A stretch of 64,000 bases of DNA from Dyadobacter sp. CECT 9275 (lineage in GTDB: Bacteria; Bacteroidota; Bacteroidia; Cytophagales; Spirosomataceae). Below, piece by piece: positions 27,677 to 36,729 of this stretch (its first letter is position 1; each line of letters starts with the position of its first letter). The translations under genes and the position numbers were made by a program. The DNA is taken from the NCBI RefSeq assembly GCF_907164905.1, contig NZ_CAJRAF010000001.1, positions 717,001 through 781,000 of the forward strand. Direction: 5' to 3'. The notes beneath the pieces were generated by a model. That model saw only the letters and a program-made list of their open reading frames with translations, was not told where the DNA came from and ran no database searches.

Positions 27677-28450
27677 ATGCGTTTAGAAAATAAAGTAGCC
27701 CTGATCACGGGTGGTAGTGGCGGAATAGGCCGGGAAACTGCTCTTTTGTTTGCGAAAGAAGGAGCCAAAATAGTTGTCACGGATGTAAATGATACCGCTG
27801 GACAGGAAACAGCAGATCTTATTACTGCGGCAGGCGGTGAAGCTTTTTTTGTTCATGCCGATGTTTCCAAAGCCGCTGACTGTGAGGCAATGGTTGTTTT
27901 TACAGAGGAGAAATTCGGTAAGCTGAACATCGTTTTCAACAATGCAGGTATCATGCACAGTGATGACGACAACGCCGTAACTACTGAGGAGGCCATCTGG
28001 GACCTTACCATGAATATCAACGCCAAAGGTGTTTTCCTCGGTTGTAAATACGCTATTCCGGCTTTGAAACGTGCAGGTGGCGGTTCTATCATCAATACGG
28101 CATCATTTGTTGCCATTCTGGGCGCGGCTACTCCGCAGGTGGCCTACACAGCCAGTAAGGGTGCTGTGCTGGCCTTGACGCGCGAGCTTGCCGTTATCCA
28201 TGCACGTGAAGGCATACGGGTAAATGCCCTATGCCCTGGCCCGCTGCGTACCGAATTGCTTATGAAATTTTTAAATACAGAAGAAAAGAAACAGCGGCGT
28301 TTGGTACACATTCCTATGGGACGTTTTGGTGAGGCTAAGGAAATGGCCTATGCCGCGTTGTTCCTGGCATCGGACGAGTCGTCCTATGTTACCGGTACCG
28401 ATTTCCTTGTGGATGGAGGTATTACATCCGCTTATGTTACACCACTTTAA
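27677..28450 (+). CDS. SDR-family alcohol dehydrogenase-like oxidoreductase
   Basis: A 257-residue classical SDR with cofactor motif TGGSGGIG at 11-18, NNAG at 88-91, and catalytic S143, Y157 and K161 (AYTASKG). An acidic Asp after the second strand (VVTDVN, D36) favours NAD. It ends in FLVDGGITSAYV. It sits between a gamma-glutamyl ligase and an aldehyde dehydrogenase, so it may oxidise a gamma-glutamylated alcohol to the aldehyde. A gap of 251 bases from the ligase gene suggests it may have its own promoter. Confidence 0.92.
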   Translation: MRLENKVALITGGSGGIGRETALLFAKEGAKIVVTDVNDTAGQETADLITAAGGEAFFVHADVSKAADCEAMVVFTEEKFGKLNIVFNNAGIMHSDDDNAVTTEEAIWDLTMNINAKGVFLGCKYAIPALKRAGGGSIINTASFVAILGAATPQVAYTASKGAVLALTRELAVIHAREGIRVNALCPGPLRTELLMKFLNTEEKKQRRLVHIPMGRFGEAKEMAYAALFLASDESSYVTGTDFLVDGGITSAYVTPL

Positions 28451-28463
28451 TTAACGGAGGAAA

Positions 28464-28500
28464 GGGAAGAGAAAGGTACCTTTCAGGCCTTCCTCTTCCC
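28464..28500 (+). promoter_or_regulatory. hairpin between the SDR and aldehyde dehydrogenase genes
   Basis: Arms GGGAAGAG/CTCTTCCC (28464-28471 and 28493-28500) enclose a loop containing the palindrome AAAGGTACCTTT. A short T run (CATTTTTC) follows before the next start codon, so it may act as an attenuator or partial terminator. Confidence 0.5.
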
Positions 28501-28514
28501 CCTCATTTTTCAAG

Positions 28515-29906
28515 ATGTCTATACAAAAAACAATAAGCCCTATTGACGGCTCTGTGTATGTCGAAAGGGAACTTGCAAGTGATGCGGCTGTGGAAACGGC
28601 ACTCGCAAAAGCGGTTGCGGCACAAAAGGAATGGAAGCAAACCAGTCTGGCAGAAAGAGAACGTTTTTGCAGGAAGGCTGTGGAGTACTTTCTCAACAAC
28701 GCTGACGAAATAGGCCTGGAACTTACCTGGCAGATGGGACGCCCGATCAGATATACTGCCAATGAAATCCGGAAAGGCTTTAAAGACAGGGCCAACTACA
28801 TGATTTCCATTGCCGGAACAGCCCTTGCAGATGTGCAGGTAGCGGAAATGCCAGGTTTTAAACGTTTCATTCGACGTGATCCGCTAGGAGTTGTTTTTGT
28901 GGTAGCCCCCTGGAATTATCCCTACCTCACCTCGGTGAATTCTGTTATCCCATCCATCATGGCAGGAAACACGGTGATACTCAAGCATGCACAACAGACG
29001 CCGTTATGCGCAGAACGTTATGCCGCTGCTTTTGAATATGCAGGCTTGCCCGAAGGTGTTTTTCAATACCTCCACCTGAGCCATGGACAAGTAGCCAACG
29101 TGATCGGTGATGCACGGGTGGACTATGTAGCCTTCACGGGTTCGGTGGAAGGAGGGCATGCAGTACAGAAAGCGATTAATGAGAGGTTTATTGTCGGAGG
29201 TCTGGAGCTGGGAGGTAAGGATCCTGCGTATGTACGTCCCGATGCCAACCTTTCAGACGCCATCGAAAATCTGGTAGACGGTTCTTTTTTTAATTCGGGA
29301 CAATCATGCTGCGGTATAGAGCGTATTTATGTCCACCAGGATGTGTATGATAAATTTGTTGCCGGATTTGTAGAACTCACCAAAACCTACACGCTGGGTG
29401 ATCCTTTGAAAGAAGATACTACCTTAGGGCCGATGGTAAGGACAGCCGCTGCTACCTTTGCACAAAAACAGATAGATGAGGCAGTGAATAGCGGAGCCAA
29501 AGCCCTGATAGACCCGGATCTTTTTCCGGCCAATCAGCCAGGCACGCCGTATCTGGCACCACAGGTTTTGGTAGGTGTGGATCATTCCATGGATATCATG
29601 ACGGAGGAAACATTTGCCCCCGTTGTAGGTATTATGCCTGTGAAGGATGACCAGGAGGCTGTTCGGCTGATGAACGACAGCCAGTATGGCCTTACGGCTT
29701 CGATATGGACCAGCGACGTGGATGCTGCACTGGCAATTGGAGAACAGGTGGAAACCGGTACCTGGTTTATGAACCGCTGTGACTACCTGGATCCCGAGCT
29801 TGCCTGGACGGGCGTGAAAAATTCAGGCCGGGGTTGTACGCTTTCCAAAGTGGGATACGAAGCCCTGACCCGGCCCAAATCCTACCACTTGAAAATAAAC
29901 AGCTAG
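28515..29906 (+). CDS. NAD(P)-dependent aldehyde dehydrogenase
   Basis: A 463-residue ALDH, slightly shorter than the 480-500 residue norm. Active-site residues are N134 (PWNYP), E231 (GGLELGGKDP) and C265 (SGQSCC). It oxidises an aldehyde to the acid. Next to a gamma-glutamyl ligase, an SDR and a class-I amidotransferase it takes the position of PuuC in the putrescine pathway or of the aldehyde step in related amine routes. It has 65 bases before it and 111 after it, so cotranscription with the neighbours is plausible. Confidence 0.95.
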   Translation: MSIQKTISPIDGSVYVERELASDAAVETALAKAVAAQKEWKQTSLAERERFCRKAVEYFLNNADEIGLELTWQMGRPIRYTANEIRKGFKDRANYMISIAGTALADVQVAEMPGFKRFIRRDPLGVVFVVAPWNYPYLTSVNSVIPSIMAGNTVILKHAQQTPLCAERYAAAFEYAGLPEGVFQYLHLSHGQVANVIGDARVDYVAFTGSVEGGHAVQKAINERFIVGGLELGGKDPAYVRPDANLSDAIENLVDGSFFNSGQSCCGIERIYVHQDVYDKFVAGFVELTKTYTLGDPLKEDTTLGPMVRTAAATFAQKQIDEAVNSGAKALIDPDLFPANQPGTPYLAPQVLVGVDHSMDIMTEETFAPVVGIMPVKDDQEAVRLMNDSQYGLTASIWTSDVDAALAIGEQVETGTWFMNRCDYLDPELAWTGVKNSGRGCTLSKVGYEALTRPKSYHLKINS

Positions 29907-30017
29907 TATTCGTTGACAGGGTAGAAGTTCAAAGTAGGCAGAGGATTTTCTCCGACTTTCATAAAATGAAATACAAGTCAAGGTACCCAATTAGATTTAA
30001 CTTAACACTGGCTGCGT

Positions 30018-30725
30018 ATGAAAATCGGGCTTTTGGAGTGTGACCATGTCAGGGAAGAATTCCTGGACATTGCCGGAGACTATCGCCAGATGTTTCCGGC
30101 TTTGTTTCTGCAGGTTGCTCCGCACTGGCAATTCAGATTTTACGATGTCTGCAATGGAGATTTTCCGGCATCGGTGAACGACTGTGATGTGTATATCTGC
30201 ACAGGTTCGCGTTTTTCGGTTTACGACGACGAACCGTGGATACAAGAACTGAAACAGCTGGTGAGGCAAATTTCCCTGGCCGGTAAGATTTACATCGGTA
30301 TTTGTTTTGGTCATCAGATGCTTGGCGAGGCACTGGGCGGGAAAGTGAACAAGTCAGAAAAAGGTTGGTGCGTTGGCGTTCATACTTTTGAAGTACTTAA
30401 AATGGAAAGCTGGATGTTACCGTTCCGGAATTCGTTTAATTTGCTGATGATGTGCCAGGATCAGGTGCTCACCTTACCCGAAAACAGCCAGCTTCTGGCA
30501 CAAAGCCAGGACTGCCCCCATGCTATGTTCCGGGTGGGCGAACGAATGCTGGGAATACAGGCACATCCTGAATTTCCCAAAGATTACGACAAAGCATTGA
30601 TGGAATTACGGGTGGAGCGGATAGGTCAGACAAAGGTAAATTTGGGAGTAGCGAGCCTCGAACTCCCTACCCATGAACTGACCTTTGCTAACTGGATTAA
30701 GAATTTTGTTGCGTCCCTGTCCTGA
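30018..30725 (+). CDS. class-I glutamine amidotransferase-like hydrolase
   Basis: A 235-residue free-standing class-I GATase. The nucleophile elbow is GICFGHQ with C96, and the other triad residues are H183 and E185 in AHPEF. Stand-alone enzymes of this type include gamma-glutamyl-GABA hydrolase (PuuD) and other gamma-glutamyl hydrolases. Placed after ligase, SDR and ALDH genes, it would release glutamate and the carboxylic acid product at the end of the route. It could instead be a general GMP-synthase-like amidotransferase; the neighbourhood favours the hydrolase role. Confidence 0.85.
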   Translation: MKIGLLECDHVREEFLDIAGDYRQMFPALFLQVAPHWQFRFYDVCNGDFPASVNDCDVYICTGSRFSVYDDEPWIQELKQLVRQISLAGKIYIGICFGHQMLGEALGGKVNKSEKGWCVGVHTFEVLKMESWMLPFRNSFNLLMMCQDQVLTLPENSQLLAQSQDCPHAMFRVGERMLGIQAHPEFPKDYDKALMELRVERIGQTKVNLGVASLELPTHELTFANWIKNFVASLS

Positions 30726-30822
30726 AATAAATCATACACTCATCTTTAACAATTTGTAAATCATTACCGGAAATGGGCGGGATTGCTTAATTTCGATTTG
30801 AGATTAACACAGATTAACATTT

Positions 30823-31344
30823 ATGAGTACAAACGGAAATATATCCGGACGCCAGATACTTACCTCCATTCAGACAGGACAAAAAATTCGGCGTATCGCG
30901 TTTGAAATATACGAGCAGAATTTCCAGGAGGAGGGGGTTATCCTGGCGGGCATTGCGGGAGAAGGGTATACCTTTGCCCGGAGGCTGGCCACAGAGCTAG
31001 CTGATATATCCCCATTGAAAGTCAAGCTGATAGAGCTAAAATTTGATAAAAATATTCACTTTCAAAGTCCCATACTATTTGATAACGATGGTATTGATGT
31101 TGAAAATCAGGTAGTGGTGGTGACGGATGATGTACTGAATACCGGACGTACGCTGGCATTTGCATTGGAACCTTTTCTGAAGGTAAGGATGAAAAAGGTA
31201 CAGGTTGCAGTGATTGTAGACCGAAGCCATCATCTCTTTCCTGTGCATGCAGATTATGTGGGGTACTCTTTGAGCACGACTATCAGTGAGCACGTGGAGG
31301 TGGTATTAAGCAATCCGGCCACGGAAGGGGTTTATCTTACCTAG
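30823..31344 (+). CDS. phosphoribosyltransferase-family protein (PyrR-like)
   Basis: A 173-residue type-I PRTase with the PRPP-binding motif VVVVTDDVLNTGRTL and the early loop GIAGEGYTFARRL. The C-terminal VGYSLSTTISEHVEV resembles PyrR. PyrR is a UMP-responsive regulator and uracil phosphoribosyltransferase, but no pyrimidine genes or leader structure are nearby, so its regulatory role is uncertain. A bidirectional terminator follows. Confidence 0.8.
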   Translation: MSTNGNISGRQILTSIQTGQKIRRIAFEIYEQNFQEEGVILAGIAGEGYTFARRLATELADISPLKVKLIELKFDKNIHFQSPILFDNDGIDVENQVVVVTDDVLNTGRTLAFALEPFLKVRMKKVQVAVIVDRSHHLFPVHADYVGYSLSTTISEHVEVVLSNPATEGVYLT

Positions 31345-31359
31345 CGAAAGGCAATTCTG

Positions 31360-31412
31360 AGGCTAACAAAAAAACTCCGGGATGGATCGCTCCGGAGTTT
31401 TTTTGTTAGCCT
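31360..31412. terminator. bidirectional rho-independent terminator
   Basis: Perfect stem of about 21 pairs (31360-31380 with 31392-31412) with an 11-base loop and A/T tracts giving T runs both ways. It separates the PRTase gene from kup. Confidence 0.92.
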
Positions 31413-31425
31413 TTTCAGGGCAGGA

Positions 31426-33375
31426 TTAATTACTGTAAACCCTTTTCAGTTTTATATTTTCCACCGGACGGATGATCAGCGGTACTTTCTCAATTTTTAC
31501 GGAGCTGCTGTCGAGGCCAAACCATTTGTCTTCCGGTGTGGTGAAATCCTTTACAAAGAAGTATGTTTTCATTACGAGCTGCTCCACCAGCGGCAGATCG
31601 TTTTCAAATGACAGAAAGCGTTCGAGTACCACAAAACGGAAATCACCCGTGATATTCTGACGGTTCAGCGATTCATACCGGCTGGTGATATCAACTTCTT
31701 TATTCATCACCATATCTTCAACCACTTTTCTGAAAAACAAATTGATGCGCTGCTCAATACGGAATCCCAGCCGGAAATTGATCTTGATCACGTTGTCGTT
31801 ATTATCTTCATCGGAAAGTACCTTGTACTCCATGGTATAAGGATCGTCCGTCGTATCCACGTGGATAAACCAGTACACATCAGCCCGTTTGGGCCTTTTC
31901 TGAAAAATAGAATAAATCACTTTGGTTTCTATTTCAGACGGCCTGGACGCGTTGGTCATAAAAACAAGGTGAGTGGAATACTTCGGGATGCTAATATCCC
32001 GGCTCAGTTCATGCAGGGCGGGCAGGTATTTTTCCAGCTTGGTGTACTCCGTCAGTCGGAGCTTGATATAAAATGCTCTTAGCCAGATACTCATAAGGCC
32101 TGCAACCAAGGCCCCTACCAAAATGGTAAACCAGCCCCCATGCGTGAATTTGAGCAGGTTCGCTCCCAAGAACATCCCCTCTATAAACAGATACAACAGC
32201 ATGAAACCGATCACGATCCATAGATTGACCCTTTTCATATAGAGATAATAAGAAAAGAGTATCGTGGTCATGATCATTGTGAGGGTGATGGCAAGACCAT
32301 ATGCAGCCTCCATATTGGACGACTGTCCGAAATATAACACTACGCCAGAACAACCTAACCATAATAACCAGTTGATACTGGGTACATAAAGCTGGCCCTT
32401 CTGGTCGCTCGGATAAACAAGCCTGACTTTGGGCCAGAAGTTGAGGCGGATGGCCTCGGATATCAGCGTAAATGAGCCGGTGATAACGGCCTGGCTTGCG
32501 ATGATAGCAGCCAGAGTGGCTATCACAACACCTGGTAGAAGCCACCATTCGGGCATTATTTCATAAAACGGTTTGCGGGAGTCGAGCACATTGCCCATTT
32601 CTGAAAGAAGCCAGGCTCCCTGTCCGAAATAATTCAATAAGAGACATATCTTGACAAAAATCCAGCTGATCCGGATGTTCTCTCGTCCGCAGTGCCCCAG
32701 ATCTGAATATAATGCCTCTGCTCCTGTTGTACAAAGAAATACGGCTCCCAGCATCCAGAAACCTTCTTTGTGCTTTGTCAGCAGATCAAAGCCATACTTT
32801 GGGTTAAAAGCCTTTAGGATTTCTGGATGCTCCACAATCTGAAAAAGCCCCAGAACCCCAAGCATGACGAACCAGGTAACCATAATAGGCCCAAAGGCAC
32901 GGCCAACCACTTTTGTGCCAAAAGCCTGGATGATAAAAATCAGCGTCAATATCCCGATCACAATCGGGATCGTCTGGATATTGGGGTAAATGAGCTGTAA
33001 CCCTTCCACTGCGGAGGAAACGGAAATGGGAGGGGTAATGATGCCGTCAGCCAGCAGGGTACTTCCCCCGATCACTGCCGGAACCGTAAGCCATTTGGCA
33101 TGTTTCCGCACAAGCGCATAAAGTGCGAAAATCCCTCCTTCCCCGCGGTTATCGGCTCTGAGAATCAGGATTACGTATTTTATGGTAGTTTGTAAAGTGA
33201 GCGTCCAGAATATGCAGGAGATTGATCCGTAAATTATTTCTTCCGTAATTTTTTCACGCAGAATGATCGCCTGCATTACATAAAGGGGTGAAGTACCAAT
33301 GTCCCCGTATATGATACCGAATGCAACTAGCACACCGGCTGCGGAAATCTTATCTAAATTATGCTTGGATTCCAT
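31426..33375 (-). CDS. kup: KUP-family potassium uptake protein
   Basis: A 649-residue protein with about twelve membrane segments and the Kup N-terminal signature GIIYGDIGTSPLYVMQA. The long C-terminal cytoplasmic part (from about 450) is usual in the family. It imports K+ with H+. It is a single-gene unit on the minus strand, ending at the terminator shared with the PRTase gene. Confidence 0.97.
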   Translation of the reverse strand: MESKHNLDKISAAGVLVAFGIIYGDIGTSPLYVMQAIILREKITEEIIYGSISCIFWTLTLQTTIKYVILILRADNRGEGGIFALYALVRKHAKWLTVPAVIGGSTLLADGIITPPISVSSAVEGLQLIYPNIQTIPIVIGILTLIFIIQAFGTKVVGRAFGPIMVTWFVMLGVLGLFQIVEHPEILKAFNPKYGFDLLTKHKEGFWMLGAVFLCTTGAEALYSDLGHCGRENIRISWIFVKICLLLNYFGQGAWLLSEMGNVLDSRKPFYEIMPEWWLLPGVVIATLAAIIASQAVITGSFTLISEAIRLNFWPKVRLVYPSDQKGQLYVPSINWLLWLGCSGVVLYFGQSSNMEAAYGLAITLTMIMTTILFSYYLYMKRVNLWIVIGFMLLYLFIEGMFLGANLLKFTHGGWFTILVGALVAGLMSIWLRAFYIKLRLTEYTKLEKYLPALHELSRDISIPKYSTHLVFMTNASRPSEIETKVIYSIFQKRPKRADVYWFIHVDTTDDPYTMEYKVLSDEDNNDNVIKINFRLGFRIEQRINLFFRKVVEDMVMNKEVDITSRYESLNRQNITGDFRFVVLERFLSFENDLPLVEQLVMKTYFFVKDFTTPEDKWFGLDSSSVKIEKVPLIIRPVENIKLKRVYSN

Positions 33376-33466
33376 CTACTTATTTTAGAAAAACGGCGAA
33401 AGTTAGGAAACCGTTAGCAAAGTAAGTAGTTGAAACCGTAAAATTTAATTTGTTAATCCTGAGGAC

Positions 33467-34819
33467 TTATCTGAACAAGGTATTAAATAACAGGTAGCCG
33501 TTCAGGCCAATGATGATCAGAGAAACCAGCCAGCTAAAAAAAGTGATGGCCCGGGAGTTTGCAAAGCTACCCATCAATGACCTCTTGGAAGTAAAAAATA
33601 CCAAGGGTACAACAGCAAAACTCAGCTGAAGAGAAAGGACCACCTGGCTTAGTACCAGCAGGTCGGCCGTGCCCTTTTCACCGAACAGGTAGGAAACAAT
33701 CAACGCCGGTAAAATGGCAATACCCCGGGTAATGAGCCTGCGAAGCCAAGGCTTAAGCCGGATATTCAGAAAACCTTCCATCACAATCTGTCCGGCCAGC
33801 GTACCGGTCAGGGTGGAGCTTTGGCCCGAGGCAAGTAGTGCCAGAGCGAAAAAAATGCTGGCCAGGCTTACCCCAAGCACCGGATCAAGCAGGTGATACG
33901 CGTCCGTGATGTCAGCAATTTCGAAATGCCCATTCTTATGAAAAGCGGTAGCTGCCAGTACCAGTATGGATCCGTTTATAAAAAAAGCAATGGCAAGTGA
34001 AACGGTGGAGTCGATGGTCGCAAATTTAATGGCGCTTCTTTTTCCTGTTTCATCCCGTTTGAAAGCCCTGGTTTGTACGATACTGGAATGCAGGTACAGG
34101 TTATGAGGCATCACCGTTGCCCCCAGGATACCGATTGCTATATACAACATGCCCGGATTGGAAACAATTTCCTTCCGGGGCAGAAGCCCGCTGGCCATTG
34201 CGGCTATGGAAGGCTGGGCCACGATCATTTCGTACAGAAAGCACAAGAGGATTGTTCCCATAAGGCCCGCTACAATACTTTCGATGATCCGGAAACCTTT
34301 CTGCTGAAAATAAAGGACAATGAGCACATCAAACGCTGTAAATACCACGCCGGCCGGTAATGGCAAGCCAAACAGCAGGTTGAGGGCAATGGCCGAGCCG
34401 ATCACTTCCGCTAGGTCCGTAGCGGCTATTGCAATTTCTGACAATACCCATAATACCAGAGATACCGGTCGCGAGTAATAATCGCGGCAGGCTTGTGCAA
34501 GGTCCCGGCCGGTAGCAATTCCCAGCTTCAGGGCCAGATGCTGCAGCAGCATGGCAAAAAGGTTGGAGATAAGGATGACCGACAGCAGGGTATAGCCAAA
34601 ACGTGAACCGCCTTCTATATCGGTAGCCCAGTTCCCGGGGTCAATGTAACCAACAGCCACCATTAAGCCAGGGCCGGTGAAAGCCATCATTTTTTTCCAG
34701 AAACCGGCACCCTCAGGTACCTCAATCGTAGAGTGAACCTCCGGAAGAGACAATAACTGTGTGGGCCTGTCTTTTGTATTAATGGGCAATGATTTATTGA
34801 TTACTGGCTTGTCCAACAT
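33467..34819 (-). CDS. mntH: NRAMP-family divalent metal transporter
   Basis: A 450-residue protein with about eleven membrane segments. Metal-site motifs are DPGNWATDIEGG in TM1 and MPHNLYLHSS in TM6. It imports Mn2+ or Fe2+ with H+. A DtxR-type regulator is encoded divergently 154 bases away, with a candidate operator at 34889-34904 in the expected -33 region of this gene. A matching -7 element is TATCTTTG at 34861-34868 on the minus strand. Metal-dependent repression is therefore likely. Confidence 0.96.
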   Translation of the reverse strand: MLDKPVINKSLPINTKDRPTQLLSLPEVHSTIEVPEGAGFWKKMMAFTGPGLMVAVGYIDPGNWATDIEGGSRFGYTLLSVILISNLFAMLLQHLALKLGIATGRDLAQACRDYYSRPVSLVLWVLSEIAIAATDLAEVIGSAIALNLLFGLPLPAGVVFTAFDVLIVLYFQQKGFRIIESIVAGLMGTILLCFLYEMIVAQPSIAAMASGLLPRKEIVSNPGMLYIAIGILGATVMPHNLYLHSSIVQTRAFKRDETGKRSAIKFATIDSTVSLAIAFFINGSILVLAATAFHKNGHFEIADITDAYHLLDPVLGVSLASIFFALALLASGQSSTLTGTLAGQIVMEGFLNIRLKPWLRRLITRGIAILPALIVSYLFGEKGTADLLVLSQVVLSLQLSFAVVPLVFFTSKRSLMGSFANSRAITFFSWLVSLIIIGLNGYLLFNTLFR

Positions 34820-34860
34820 TTCAGAAATGTCTTTAAGAAAACAATTCGGTTTATTGAAAA

Positions 34861-34868
34861 CAAAGATA
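34861..34868 (-). promoter_or_regulatory. -7 promoter element of mntH
   Basis: TATCTTTG on the minus strand fits TAnnTTTG. No good TTTG lies at the -33 position; the operator-like palindrome at 34889-34904 occupies that spot, 20 bases upstream. Confidence 0.5.
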
Positions 34869-34888
34869 TATAAATGTTTAAATATATT

Positions 34889-34904
34889 TTTAGGTTTGTC
34901 TAAA
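34889..34904. promoter_or_regulatory. candidate MntR/DtxR-type operator
   Basis: TTTAGGTTTGTCTAAA is an imperfect palindrome (TTTAGG against TCTAAA, one mismatch) and resembles DtxR-family operators of the TTAGG-n-CCTAA type. It lies in the short divergent region between mntH and the mntR-like gene. Binding is inferred, not shown. Confidence 0.55.
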
Positions 34905-34973
34905 TTTTTTTAATTCCAAATAGTAAATTGTATTTTTGCCATTTAATACAGAATGCCTGGATATTAGGAGATC

Positions 34974-35636
34974 ATGCAAAACTCTTTCACAGAAGAAAAC
35001 TATCTGAAAATCATACATGCTCTTTCGGGCCGGGAGGGACTGGAGGTAAGTACCAACGCTCTGGCGGAAAGTACTGCAACCAGAGCTGCTTCTGTTACAG
35101 ATATGTTACGTAAACTAGCCGAAAAAGGATTAATCAATTATAAAAAATATCAGGGTGTAACGTTAACGGAGACGGGTGAAAGGGTGGCGATCAGCGTCAT
35201 TCGCAAGCACAGGCTATGGGAGGTGTTCCTGGTAGAGAAGCTGGGCTTTGGCTGGGATGAAGTGCACGACATAGCCGAAGAACTGGAACACATCCCGTCG
35301 GATATCCTGGTAGAAAAGCTCGATGCGTTCCTGGGACACCCCCGTTTTGACCCCCACGGTGACCCGATTCCTGATGCAAAGGGCAACCTGCTTGAGCCAG
35401 ACTACCGGGTACTTACCGATGTACAGGTGGGAGAAAAAGTACTGATGATGGGGGTTCTGGATCACGCGCCATCATTTCTTCAGCATCTGGACCGATCCGG
35501 GATAACACTGGGCTGTGTGCTGGAGGTAAGAGAAATAAATGAATATGATAAGTCGGCTGCCGTACAGATTAATGGTGAACAAACGTTGTTTATAAGTCTC
35601 GAGGTTTCAAAAAATTTGCTCGTCCAACGCCGCTGA
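34974..35636 (+). CDS. mntR: DtxR/MntR-family metal-dependent repressor
   Basis: A 220-residue DtxR-type regulator: winged helix near 6-65 (TNALAESTATRAASVTDMLRKL), a dimerisation and metal-binding domain (HRLWEVFLVEKLGFGWDEVHDIAEELEH, rich in His/Glu ligands) and a C-terminal FeoA/SH3-like domain (from about 150). It senses Mn2+ or Fe2+ and represses uptake genes. Its divergent position to mntH and the palindrome between them identify mntH as the probable target. A -7 element TATTTTTG lies at 34931-34938. The symbol follows from context; it might respond to iron instead. Confidence 0.9.
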   Translation: MQNSFTEENYLKIIHALSGREGLEVSTNALAESTATRAASVTDMLRKLAEKGLINYKKYQGVTLTETGERVAISVIRKHRLWEVFLVEKLGFGWDEVHDIAEELEHIPSDILVEKLDAFLGHPRFDPHGDPIPDAKGNLLEPDYRVLTDVQVGEKVLMMGVLDHAPSFLQHLDRSGITLGCVLEVREINEYDKSAAVQINGEQTLFISLEVSKNLLVQRR

Positions 35637-35649
35637 GACGCACCCTGAC

Positions 35650-36726
35650 ATGAAAATACTGGATCGTTACCTGATCAAAAACTTCCTGATCACTTACTTT
35701 TTTGTTGCGTTTGTCATTGTACTCATCATTTGTATGATCGACTACACTGAAAAAGTGGACGATTTTCTAGGAAAAAAGGCGCCTATCAATGCCATTCTTT
35801 TTGACTATTACCTTAACCTCATACCTTACTGGATCAATTATATCAGTCCTCTAATGGTATTTATTGCTACGGTTTTTTTTACATCAAGAATTGCAGCCCG
35901 TACCGAAATTATTGCCATTCTGAGCAGCGGTATCAGTTTTGGACGCCTGCTGGTACCCTATATGCTAGGGGCCTCGGTACTAGGGATTGTCACGTTTGTG
36001 CAGGTAGGGTGGGTTCTTCCAATTGCCAATAAAGTCAGGAATGACTTTGAAAAGAAATATGTAAAGCAGGAGTTTTATTTCAGCGGCAGAAATGTACACA
36101 TTACCATCGCGCCTGATGTATACGCCTATCTGGAAAGTTATAACAACACTTCCATGACGGGGAATAAATTTACGATGGAGACCATCAAAAGTAACAAGCT
36201 GATTCAGAAGGTATCGGCGGATAGAATTGTATGGCAGCCCAAAAGTAAAAAATGGAACATGCAGAATATCCAGGTGCGGACACTGGACAGTTTACGGGAG
36301 ACGGTCACCTATCCCAAAGACCACGATACCACCATCAATCTGTCGCCCAAGGATTTTGAAAGTGATTACAATCTGTTTGAAACATTTACTCTTCCCGAGC
36401 TGAACAGCTATATCGAATTGTTGCAAAGCCGTGGAGCCGACGGGTTAGAAGTATATCTGATAGAAAAATATACCCGTTTTACTCAGCCGTTTGCTATTCT
36501 GATCCTGACAGCCATTGGAGTGATTGTTTCAGCCCGAAAAAGCAGAAGGGGCGTTGGCTGGCAGATTGCGCTTGGATTCATGCTGGCGTTTATATATATC
36601 CTTTTCTTCCTGTTGTCAAAAGGAGTGGCGGAAGCTGGTAATATCAACACGCTTTTCGCTGTTTGGCTTCCGAACATTGTTTTTGCAGGTATAGGAATCA
36701 TACTTTACAAAACCCTGCCCCGATAG
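35650..36726 (+). CDS. LptF/LptG-family permease (YjgP/YjgQ)
   Basis: A 358-residue inner-membrane protein with three N-terminal and three C-terminal helices around a periplasmic beta-jellyroll segment, starting KILDRYLIKNFLITYFFV as is typical. LptF and LptG move lipopolysaccharide out of the inner membrane with LptB. It starts 13 bases after mntR and is followed four bases later by a DMT carrier gene, so the three may share a transcript. It cannot be told whether this is LptF or LptG. Confidence 0.92.
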   Translation: MKILDRYLIKNFLITYFFVAFVIVLIICMIDYTEKVDDFLGKKAPINAILFDYYLNLIPYWINYISPLMVFIATVFFTSRIAARTEIIAILSSGISFGRLLVPYMLGASVLGIVTFVQVGWVLPIANKVRNDFEKKYVKQEFYFSGRNVHITIAPDVYAYLESYNNTSMTGNKFTMETIKSNKLIQKVSADRIVWQPKSKKWNMQNIQVRTLDSLRETVTYPKDHDTTINLSPKDFESDYNLFETFTLPELNSYIELLQSRGADGLEVYLIEKYTRFTQPFAILILTAIGVIVSARKSRRGVGWQIALGFMLAFIYILFFLLSKGVAEAGNINTLFAVWLPNIVFAGIGIILYKTLPR

Positions 36727-36729
36727 TTT

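Noticed and set aside
30823..31344. PyrR-type attenuation of a pyrimidine operon
   Set aside because: No pyr genes or anti-terminator leader are near the PRTase gene.
32009..32548. 179-residue minus-strand frame inside kup
   Set aside because: Overlaps the kup coding sequence in another frame on the same strand, with no recognisable domain.
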